This document shows positions 1-8,069 of a stretch of DNA of 15,503 bases, piece by piece (position 1 is the first letter of the stretch; every line of letters begins with the position of its first letter). The stretch spans positions 1 through 15,503 of the forward strand of contig JADNYV010000792.1 in NCBI GenBank assembly GCA_015501055.1, given 5' to 3'. This DNA is from Mucidula mucida (Eukaryota; Basidiomycota; Agaricomycetes; Agaricales; Physalacriaceae). Both the position numbers and the translations under genes were made by a program. Below the pieces are notes generated by a model that worked only from the letters and a program-made list of their open reading frames with translations, did not search any database and had not been told where the DNA came from.

Positions 1-1341
1 CGGAAGCTCAGAACCAACTGAAAGAAAACTGCACTTTACGCACATGGGAGTAGCATAGGTCTTCAACAAATCCCGTCCTTTGAATTTGCCTTCACAAATG
101 TCGATCCCAGCGACGGGACAAGATATATCGTCGACAAAATGCGAATATCGAGAATCCCAGTGACGTGTACAGTGCTGGTATTAATGGAACGGGGTCCAGC
201 AATGGCCGTATGATGAACCAAGCGCCGATAGGACCAAGCCAAGGAATAGAACGGCTGGGAGAGGGCGAGGAGACAGTTCAACCATGGTTATTCCAAAGCA
301 TGAATACCGAAAAGACCAGTGATGGTAAAAGGAACGCGCAGACACGCGACGACGTGTCTGTCCGAATGCGACAGCTGGTGGCTGTACAACACTGCCGCCG
401 GCAAAGACAGTATTTTCCCACGCTCCAAACATAGTTCAAATCAAGTTTCACGGCCAACTTCGACAATGCATTGTCATTTTTCTCGTTCATCTATCTCTTG
501 ATCATCTCCGGAGTTACCTTGATCTCTCTAGTACATCTCCATCCAAGGACTCTAGTGTGTGGCCGGTAATATAACTTGGATTCAGTTACATTTCTACCAC
601 CAGTTGCTCGCTAGTGAACCTTCGATTTGCTCAAGAACAAACTGAACCCGCCGCGTATGACAGTGGTGTTGATAGGTAGCTATTTGTACTCGTCGTATCA
701 CGACCTCTAGGGTTGTCACTGTGCCCATACTCAACAAGCTGTAACGGTGGAAGGAATGCACCCACAGGAGAGTAATCAATTTGCGTACTGACTGTCTCCC
801 AGTTATAGGTGCCGCAATGACTATAATTGAGAGAAAATCTTTTGCCGAAAGCTCTTGACGCAGCGGTGGCGAGAGCGAAGAACAAAACGTTCCGCTCCCA
901 GATAGTGAGCGCTGTGTTCGCCGTTTCAAACAGATAGCACTGAATGGGTGCCAGTAGCACTAGATTGTAATTCGATGTCATAAAATCGCCGTGAAGCAAC
1001 ATCAACGTCGGTTTGTATTCATGGGGTATCGCTCTCCAGCACCGTGAATCGAGAGCCGACAGACCACAGACAAGGCGCTGGACCGACATCGTTGCAAACA
1101 AAGACTTGATAACCCCTTCTTCCAGTCGACATGGTGGTATAAGACCCACCCAGCAAGTCAGAAACATGGTCATCGAGTCAGCGGGAAAGCCCGACTCGGT
1201 GCACAGCCACCCACATTGCTCGGGATTGCCACTGCGGCCCATCATTCGGAGGACCTGGGCAGCGGGACCGCGGTCCATAGCGAGAATATATCTAGGATGC
1301 ATTCACGATAGAGGAATATCAGCTCCTTCTACATCTTCAAA
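1..1341. other. Left flank without a confident gene
   Basis: I see no recognisable protein here. Short open frames occur on both strands between 63 and 501 and overlap each other in conflicting frames, without motifs or a convincing chain of splice sites. One longer minus-strand frame (631-1302) is listed separately. Genes with many short introns can hide in such DNA, so absence is not proven. Confidence 0.4.
631..1302 (-). CDS. Hypothetical protein, weak single-exon reading frame
   Basis: An uninterrupted frame of 223 codons from an ATG at 1302 to a stop at 631. The product starts MHPRYILAMDRGPAAQVLRMM and contains a moderately hydrophobic stretch in the middle, but no motif I recognise. 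A frame of this length is somewhat more than expected by chance at this base composition, which is the only support. The opposite strand is also open over much of the same span (1013-1468), which weakens the case because one of the two must be a shadow. It could be part of a decayed gene or an exon of an unresolved one. Function unknown. Confidence 0.22.
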   Translation of the reverse strand: MHPRYILAMDRGPAAQVLRMMGRSGNPEQCGWLCTESGFPADSMTMFLTCWVGLIPPCRLEEGVIKSLFATMSVQRLVCGLSALDSRCWRAIPHEYKPTLMLLHGDFMTSNYNLVLLAPIQCYLFETANTALTIWERNVLFFALATAASRAFGKRFSLNYSHCGTYNWETVSTQIDYSPVGAFLPPLQLVEYGHSDNPRGRDTTSTNSYLSTPLSYAAGSVCS

Positions 1342-1611
1342 ATGGTCGCCGTTCGATTCGCGTTACTCTCCCTCCTCATCCCAGCCGCGTTCGCACAGAA
1401 CGAATGCATGTCGCGTGCCAGAAGGCTATCGAAGATGGTTGTACCACAGCTGTACTTTATACAGGTAAGTTGGTGTCCTGTACTAATATATCGCTCTGCT
1501 AACGAGGTAAATTTGCAGTCGCAATTGCAACCCAACATGATGCCCATGGAGTATATTAACTCCATCGTACCAGAAACCCCACGGCCCAGCTTAACCGCGA
1601 TTATGTGTTGA
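1342..1611 (+). CDS. Putative very small secreted protein, one intron
   Basis: The ATG at 1342 opens a clear signal peptide: MVAVRFALLSLLIPAAFA, with a short basic start, a Leu-rich core and an Ala-x-Ala-like cleavage site before QNEC. A good intron lies at 1465-1518 (GTAAGT donor, GCTAAC branch-like site, TTTGCAG acceptor, 54 nt). Splicing joins two in-frame exons (1342-1464 and 1519-1611) and gives about 71 aa. The part after the signal peptide is basic and Met-rich and looks unlike a typical secreted domain. A second frame entered just after the NEC codons has evenly placed cysteines, so a 1-nt break is possible (see findings). The export signal is seen in the sequence; what the product does is unknown. 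Confidence 0.45.
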   Translation: MVAVRFALLSLLIPAAFAQNECMSRARRLSKMVVPQLYFIQVSWCPVLIYRSANEVNLQSQLQPNMMPMEYINSIVPETPRPSLTAIMC

Positions 1612-2241
1612 GGAGTCACGATGATGTGGGTTTGGCGCCACGCCATCTAGGTAAGCCAATTGTAGCTTGCGCGGTTCACGAAGCTCATGAAGTTGCTAGC
1701 TGTATTCTATTAGACGTAATTATACCTCCAGTACTATTATCATTGCACGCACATTTGAGAGAACAAGATTCAAATCTCGCGTTCGGGTGTGAACTGATGA
1801 GAAACACCGAACACCAATTGCGCCACTGACGGTGTTCTCGGAATGGGCTTCACTCCAGAGCCTTGGACGCGTCGATGAGCATCGGCTATATGCTACATAA
1901 TACAAGAGAAAGAGAAGTCGACAACGATTCACCATCATTGATGACCGAGAGAATCGAGTATTTCGTCAATCAACACGTACGGGTCCTGAAACGACAGTCA
2001 GATATCACTTTTCAATTGGAGGGTTGGCTATCATAGTATCAAGTCCACATCCAAGTTATACATCGAATAATTCGATCCCACCCGAGATACAACAAACACT
2101 CTAACACAAAATCAGCACCACCGTCCTTGACTAACAGTTCAAGTTGGCTTACATTAAATACAATAAGAATAGTCCAATGCATAACTTTCAGAAGGGCTAA
2201 GTCAGTCACCAGGCATCACCGCATGATATGGACCCACAAAC
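1612..2241. other. Intergenic stretch, nothing assigned
   Basis: Only short conflicting frames are present (for example 1605-1829 plus and 1720-1938 minus), without family motifs. The right end is probably the 3' untranslated region of the minus-strand membrane-protein gene that stops at 2242. Confidence 0.4.
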
Positions 2242-3009
2242 CTATGTAGAACTCTCTCTCGACCGCCGCTTCAGTCTTTGACGTGTGTGCATCCACCAAC
2301 CAAAAAGTCCAATGCATCCCAATGCCAAAAGTCCAACAAACAGCACTATGCCACCTAACACTCCCGCTTTAGCCGCATTTCCCGCGTCCTGTGAAAGGCA
2401 TGCTGCGCCAATCGGGGCCGAAAAAGCTCCCACAGATATTGCCAGCAGCACACAGGCTAGATATTCCACCTTGAGATATCGTCTGCGAGTGGTAGATGAT
2501 GTATCATCAAAGAAGTCCTCTGGTGGAGGTGGTGGGGACCATGGAGATATAAGAAAGTAGACGCCGGCGACAAGGGGGATGGTAGTAATAACACCGCCAA
2601 TAGCGCCTGATGCGGCCAATGATGCAGGAAGGGAAAGCAAGGCAGCACCCAGTATAACATATATTGCAGAGAGTAAAGTGGGAAGGGGAATGAGCGCGAT
2701 GAAAATGAGTATCATTCGCCAAGGAAATGGAGTGCTTGTCGGCGGAGGAGTTGGACTTGACGGGGGATGAGGCGGGGGTGGATTTGGGAATTTTTCATTA
2801 GAATTGGTGGGGTGAGGATTAATATTAGCGTGTAGATTATATGCGGAGAGAGTTGGCAGTGATGGAATAGGAGGGGTTTTCCCAGTAATAAAAGGAACGT
2901 GCGGGTCATTTGGTGGAAAATTGACGTGTGTAGGAGATGATGGGGGATAGAAGAACCCGACAGTGGACCGCGGAGTCGCCGAGTTATGCGACGTCCAATC
3001 TACCGCCAT
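2242..3009 (-). CDS. Pro-rich membrane protein with about four transmembrane segments
   Basis: A single-exon gene of 255 aa from the ATG at 3009 (start MAVDWTSHNS). An upstream in-frame ATG at 3060 would add 17 residues. I prefer 3009 because it has G at -3 and G at +4 and the extra residues read like leader sequence. Residues 1-97 are a Pro/Ser/Asn-rich polar arm ending in proline runs (about 75-95). Then come hydrophobic segments at about 98-123 and 129-155, a Pro-run loop followed by an acidic DFFDD and a TTRRR cluster (about 157-177), and two more segments at about 182-205 and 213-240. The tail is very basic (RQRLKRRSR). The basic ends suggest the tail is cytosolic. I do not recognise the family; it resembles the many unnamed agaricomycete membrane proteins. 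Coding status is well supported by length, hydrophobic pattern and start context. Confidence 0.7.
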   Translation of the reverse strand: MAVDWTSHNSATPRSTVGFFYPPSSPTHVNFPPNDPHVPFITGKTPPIPSLPTLSAYNLHANINPHPTNSNEKFPNPPPPHPPSSPTPPPTSTPFPWRMILIFIALIPLPTLLSAIYVILGAALLSLPASLAASGAIGGVITTIPLVAGVYFLISPWSPPPPPEDFFDDTSSTTRRRYLKVEYLACVLLAISVGAFSAPIGAACLSQDAGNAAKAGVLGGIVLFVGLLALGCIGLFGWWMHTRQRLKRRSRESST

Positions 3010-3886
3010 CGCTGGACAGAGAGGGACGAGAGAGAGGTGAATGAAGCACGTGGGAATCACTCACGCTTGTCTTCCACGATCATGGCGGCTTTATAGCCCC
3101 GGGCCTGAGTACGCACTACCGGGGAGCGAAAGTCTCCAAAGCCGTACTCTGGGCTGTGCATTTCGCTTGTCATCGCAGTTCGGAACACGCTTTAGGGTCC
3201 AAACCTGCATAGAGTGGATCCCTCCTGTAAACATGGCGAGTCTTGTACTTGCGGCATTCCTTCAATCGTGTGTAGATGCTTCCTGGTAAGGCCTCTATAG
3301 AATACTAACAGTATGCTTTCAGATAGCTTACAGTCCCGTCTCTCCACGTCGCGATCGATTGACCCCTTCGCACTACGTGTTGGAGCAGTTCTTGGATGAC
3401 AGCGGAAGGCGCGATCTCCTCCAACGCTTCGGTGTGGATATTCATGACAAGCGCGCCTCGCTTCGGGCTAGAATATATCTGATCCAAGGCGCAGTTCAGA
3501 CAGACCGGCCATCATGATGTGATGGTTTTGACGCGTCGTCGAACATGGTTCAGCACGAGAGGTAGAATTGCGAGGGACCCAGGAATACACGTTCCATTTA
3601 GCCGGAAGCCCTGTACGTTTGGAACCATTTCGACGCGATTCTTTCTTGACGCACGTATGAATAGACATTTGAGGGGCAACTGATATACCGGCTTCTTGAG
3701 GTAAGTATAGAAATGAAGAAAGATAACGCGAGTTCGTGACTGAGATCCTCAACCCCACGCAGGAGTGGGAGAACGCGGGGAGGCTGAAACCCGTATTTTA
3801 GTAGTAGCAAGTTAGGTCGGAAATGAATCGGCCCCACCAAGCCCATCGAGGAGTTATGTTCTCAGAGGCTCTGCAGAAGACATTGA
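3010..3886. other. Non-coding or decayed stretch with short conflicting frames
   Basis: The part next to 3009 should hold the promoter of the minus-strand membrane-protein gene. Between 3305 and 3846 three minus-strand frames overlap (3305-3487, 3468-3758, 3598-3846). The first, with the segment IQELLQHVVRRGQSIATWRD, reads most like protein, and a GTAAGC donor follows it, but I could not build a gene from them. On the plus strand all three frames are closed near 3650-3690, so the start of the isochorismatase-like gene further right cannot be extended through here without breaks. Confidence 0.4.
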
Positions 3887-4210
3887 AGAGTTCTCCAATT
3901 CGTTGACACTTTGTGGCTAGTCACTACCCTCCGTCCTGAGATGCGAGCGCGCGAGATTGAGGAAATCGTAATCGTTGGACTGTAAGCCCAACAACTGTTT
4001 TATGTGCTCAATTGACAGCATATTAGGGTTACCACTGCTTGCGTATATGGATCGACGGTCGACGGGATCAAGATGGGATGGGACGTGACAGTTATCAGCA
4101 ATGGTGTCGAGGCATCAACCCAGGAAAAACAAGACACGGCTTTGGAAGAACTCGCGACTTGGTGGGGTACAAAGGTTACCTCGCTATCTGAGTTTGAGGC
4201 GGCTTCATGA
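3887..4210 (+). pseudogene. C-terminal part of an isochorismatase-family cysteine hydrolase
   Basis: Two exons can be read: about 3887-3981 and 4027-4210 (stop TGA 4208-4210), joined by a 45-nt intron (GTAAGC donor at 3982, TTGAC branch-like site, TTAG acceptor at 4026). The joined product has REIEEIVIVGL, then VTTACVYGSTVDGIKMGWDV and TVISNGVEAS, ending TKVTSLSEFEAAS. This matches the end of the isochorismatase/nicotinamidase fold: a beta strand ending in Gly, the loop with the nucleophilic Cys (codon 4040-4042), an alpha helix, then the G-[YWF]-x-V strand. The N-terminal half with the catalytic Asp was not found, and a stop (3884-3886) closes the frame upstream. The region before it (3806-3919) reads protein-like in another frame. 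I therefore think the gene is broken, although further short exons cannot be excluded. Substrate unknown. Confidence 0.5.
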
Positions 4211-5061
4211 TCATCGACAATGAACGGTTGAATGAGGAAGGGAGGTCAAGCGGACTTCTAGGCCTCCATAACATGTGTTCAGGAAATTACGGTATTGTTA
4301 TAGCTACACTATCATGCTAAGTATCATAAACGGCTACTAACAATACAGGAGAAAGAAGCAATGTCCGTGTTTCGGTGAAGAGTCCAATGTCCAAGGTACG
4401 TTGCAACAGAAACTAGTTGAAAGAGTGAGAGAACGCTGAATTCAGCGGGGAAGAACGCGTAGTCGGCCATGATGCGACGCAATGCAAGAAGTAGGAGAGA
4501 TGGTGGGAAATTGAGATCTGTAATACGGTGAGCTTCAGCCTGAGAGATCGAAAGCAACGTACGGGAAGATGACGGCCATGAAGACAGTTCAAATGATAAC
4601 ACAATTCTGAGCGTGGGGTCGCGCTGACACAATAGGCGGGGATGGGAGGAGTTTGGTCGAGTCATCGCATTCGGCAACGAATTCGACAACTTCTTCACCA
4701 ACACCGACGTCGGTGATGAAGATAGTAGTATCGAAGGTATCCATCGAAAGTATGAGGCAAAATTGAGCGTAAATCGGTGTGGGTTGGAAAGGATATAAGA
4801 TTTAGAGTGTGAGCTCGTAGAAGTATCGCGGGTTTTATAGCCTTCGATAGGTGATGGTCCCAAGGCAGCCGTGTGGCCTTTTAAGGTGCGCAAGACAATG
4901 TGTATTGTCTCCGACACCGCCCACGCTCATTAAACCACGACTACGATGACGCCACACAAGACAATAAGACGGTCCCAAAAAGATCACTTGACGACAACCA
5001 CGTTGTCTCAGTAACTCTATTGTCCCACGGCGATGGTCATTGACTATAGCAAATCTACAAC
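4211..5061. other. Gene-poor stretch with isolated splice-like signals
   Basis: No complete gene was found. On the plus strand there are good-looking splice signals, for example a CTAAC plus TACAG acceptor ending at 4349 and a GTACGT donor at 4396 with an acceptor ending at 4444. A short open stretch also lies at about 4650-4800 (containing VIAFGNEFDNFF). These pieces do not join into one long frame. A 197-codon minus-strand frame (4324-4917) overlaps them and shows no motif. The stretch is best described as remnants or an unresolved gene of many short exons. Confidence 0.35.
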
Positions 5062-7882
5062 TCAATCCTCATCGTCGACAGGGTCTCCCCCGTCCATATC
5101 TAATTTCCGTTTCCGCCCAGGCATCATCTTGCCATCGCCGAAACCCACACCCGCTTTCTTGCGCAACACATCCAAGTCCTGCTCGCCCTCTTCAGCCCAC
5201 TCCAACACGAGATGACGGCCCAACAAATGTGTATGTCTAAGAGCAGCATACGCATTCTCCGCCTCTGTCCTCGACACGAAATCGAGGAACGCAAATCCAC
5301 GCGTCCGCGAGTCAAACTTCCTAGGCAGCCGCACCGACTTGAGCTGTCCATGTGCACTAAACACCAATCATCAGTCATTATCAGTTGAAACCCTGCGACA
5401 ACAAGAACTTACCCAAACAGCTCGCGTATATCCTTTTTCGTCGCCTCGAACGGCACGTTCTTGACAAGCATTTTTGTTGTGCGGCTCTTCGACACGGCCG
5501 GATCTACAGGCTTATCACTCTCCGTGCCCCGTCCCGCAAACTTAATATGCAGAGCATGTCCGTCAAGGTTGAAACCCTGCATGCTCTTGATAGCCTTCTT
5601 CGCACCCTCCACATCCTTGAAACCAACGAACCCGTATCCCATGCTCAGTCGCGCATCAGGCCGCTTCGGATCCGGCTTCGTCTGCACACGAGCGAAAGCA
5701 AACGACGGCAAACTGCGGAAGATTTGCGTGAGACGCTCCGCCGTAGTGGCAAAGGCCAGGTTCTTCACAAAGAGTGTAGATCCAGCCGATAAGGAAGGCT
5801 CTTCGTCCGCAGCTGCACCTGCGGCCTGCTCGGGGATGGTGATGGCATGGGTGGAGGAAATGTGAACCTGTGGCGCCGGAGGCGGTGTGTCTGTGAAGAC
5901 GCCCAAAGGCCCTTTTTCCAAGTAAATGACAGAGCTGCCAAGACGTCGATAGGCCACCGCTCTAAACGCCGTCGACGCATCGGCCGGCCGGTCAAAGTCC
6001 ACTACAGCCATCGTGCCAGCAGGAGGGACAATAACGCGTGTCAAAGTCCCATGTGGCTCAAATAATTCACGAATCTGCTCTTCTGTAGTCCCATAAGGTA
6101 TATTTTTCACCAAAATCGTGGTCTCTGAGCGTTCGCGTGAAGAAAACGCAGAGAGAACGACGCCCTGCGATTCCAGATACGTTTTGGTTTCTTGGATAAT
6201 GTGCGTCTCTGCAAGAGCGAGTTTAACGGCAGCGTTATCAGAACCACCATCAGGATTGAGAATTTCAGACTTCGCTATGTTCATGCGATCGGCAACGGAT
6301 GACGCTACAGCATCGCTCTATGAGTTCCTTGAGTACATGTCCGCAAGACACTAAGAAATAACGTACGTTCATATATAACATGCTCCAGTTGAAGTCTTGA
6401 CCGGCTGCGGCTTTGCGATTCGCTGCCTTCTCACCCTTGACAGTACGTTTCCGCCCTTCGCCCTCTTCCACCTGGAAGCCACCTTTGCGATCCACAGCAG
6501 CGAGGATGTGTATCAAGCGCCCTTGAAAAGACTTGCGATCTAGTGCCTCATACGCGGCGAGGGCATCGTCAGCCTTGGTGAATGACACGTAGGCAAGGCC
6601 TTTCGATTTTTTGGTCGCTGAATCGAGAGGGATATGAACCTGCAAACAGATTTGAGTTAGCACTGTTTTGGTATCCAGAGCGTGAGGAGAAAAATTCAGA
6701 GTAATATTTCTACTATCGGATTTTCCACAAAGGAATCAGCATTCCCGCAAGTCTGATGTCCCTATACAAAGTTTCATCCCGAAGCAAGGTAGAAGTTGTA
6801 ATCACCTATTCGAGAACAAAGTCAGCACGACGTTGATTTCCAATTGAAGACGAAAAGAATCAGAAAATATTTCTACTATCGGTTTCCCTGAGGATCAACA
6901 TTCTCCGAAGAGTCTGATGTCCCTATTTGAGATGTCATCATATGGACCGCTCATCGAGCGGGACGGTTGGGAGGACAAGGCTCACCTGAGATAAACTACC
7001 ATACGGGCTGAAGAACTCTGAAAGCTCATCTTCCGTACACGAAAACGTAAGATTACGGACAAATAATCTCGAGGTCTGTAGAATCGTTTCCTTGGTGGGA
7101 TCTGTGGGTTCTGGGGCGTGTACTTCTGCTTCTGAGATCTTGGGATGCTAGGTCAGACGAAGAATAACGAAAATTTTGTAGCAAAAGGACCGACCTTGAC
7201 TGGGTCTTCGTCATCCTCGTCGTCCGACTGCTCAAAGGCCTTGACCTCGGCTTCGTCAACTTTTTTCGACATATGGCGCCTCATCCAGTCCAAATCGGAC
7301 ATTCCCGTCTGACTGGCGGGCTCGTCGTCTTCGGGCGCGGTCATATCAACATCTAAGGTCTGCTTGCTCGTCGAAGCCTCAGCCTGAGGTTCATTCGCCC
7401 ACGAAGGACCCTTGGACGTCTTGGTCTGCATCACATCCATATACTGCTCACGCTTGACGTCTTTTTCGGATTTGGCGTCCTTCTTCACAGTTTTGTCGTC
7501 CTTTTTCGACTTGCCATCCGGTTCCTCAGTGCGTCGACGCTTGTTCGGCCTCGGTGTTGGAGCATCCTTAGCGCCCTGTACTCTCGAGTCAAATGTCATT
7601 TAATCGACCAAAAAAAGCATAACGAAAGATACTCACCTCTACGGTGTTCACGAATATCCGCGTTGAGCCAAGAAAGGTTTTGTCGAACCATGCCTGGGCG
7701 GCGGACGCTTCCTCGTCAGTTTTAAAACCGACAAAGCCAAATCGTCTGGAGGTGCCGTCTTGCTTGTGGGCGACCTTGACATCGGTCAGGGTACCGTCTG
7801 GCCGACCAGCTTGCTCGAAATGTTTTCTGAGCTGCTCCGGCGTGATATACGCGGGCAAATTCTTGACGATGAGACGGGACAT
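5062..7882 (-). CDS. MRD1: Mrd1, five-RRM pre-rRNA processing protein
   Basis: Six exons on the minus strand: 7637-7882, 7195-7575, 6986-7138, 6367-6639, 5413-6317, 5062-5356. All junctions are in phase and give 2253 nt, 750 aa, a normal length for fungal Mrd1. The protein starts MSRLIVKNLPAYITPEQLRK. RRM1 covers residues 1-82, then a charged, Lys-rich linker (about 83-232) with a basic KRRR segment. RRM2 is at about 233-311 (RLFVRNL ... KGLAYVSF), RRM3 at 417-485 (TILVKNIPYG), RRM4 at 531-613 (LFVKNLAF ... GYGFVGF) and RRM5 at 633-710 (MLVKNVPF ... RGFAFLDF). The stretch NWSMLYMN/SDAVASSVADRM across the exon 4/5 border is typical of this family. In yeast Mrd1 binds the 35S pre-rRNA in the nucleolus, associates with U3 snoRNA and is needed for the cleavages that release 18S rRNA. 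The intron at 6640-6985 is exceptionally long and internally duplicated. Confidence 0.95.
6640..6985 (-). repeat. mrd1 intron 3, built from two head-to-tail intron copies
   Basis: The exon ends at 6986 in CAG followed by GTGAGC, and the next exon starts at 6639 after GCTAAC...TTTGCAG. The two flanks join exactly inside RRM2, so the whole 346 nt is removed. It is 5-8 times longer than the other introns here. It divides at 6805/6806 into two homologous halves. In transcript order, copy 1 is 6985-6806 (GTGAGC ... GCTGAC ... AATAG) and copy 2 is 6805-6640 (GTGATT ... GCTAAC ... TGCAG). The best matching cores on the plus strand are 6703-6765 and 6866-6926, sharing CTACTATCGG and GTCTGATGTCCCTAT. 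Similarity continues on both sides of the cores. Each half has its own donor, branch-like site and acceptor. Confidence 0.8.
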
Positions 7883-8069
7883 GGCATTGGAAGAAAAAGT
7901 CAGAAAACTTTTTTTGATCTTTTAGACTGATGGATGCCGTCGGCAACAGCCACGTTCGAATCCTGATCAAGCCACTTGGTACTTAATATTCAAGTAAGTA
8001 AGCGGCAACAACGGGCATGTATGATAACAGAAGTATACATAGAGGAAGCACAATAAATGACGAGAAACA
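7883..8069. promoter_or_regulatory. Spacer with the mrd1 promoter
   Basis: This 187-bp gap lies between the stop of the SAP-like gene and the ATG of mrd1, both on the minus strand. It must hold the 3' end signals of the first and the promoter and leader of the second. I see no clear TATA box, as is usual for housekeeping genes. No other feature was recognised. Confidence 0.4.

Noticed and set aside
3305..3487. Minus-strand frame with IQELLQHVVRRGQSIATWRD as the missing hydrolase N-terminus
   Set aside because: It is on the opposite strand from the hydrolase remnant and lacks the catalytic Asp strand expected there.
4324..4917. 197-codon minus-strand frame as a gene
   Set aside because: Composition is Ser/Leu/His-rich without domain pattern, it overlaps good plus-strand splice signals, and no family features were seen.
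5385..5865. Two plus-strand frames across the mrd1 RRM3-RRM4 exon
   Set aside because: They cover RRM coding sequence on the other strand and also run through an mrd1 splice junction; Arg/Leu/Cys-rich composition is typical of a shadow.
6703..6926. A small transposon (MITE) inserted in the mrd1 intron
   Set aside because: I saw no terminal inverted repeats or target-site duplication, and the homology extends to the splice signals of both halves, which fits intron duplication better.
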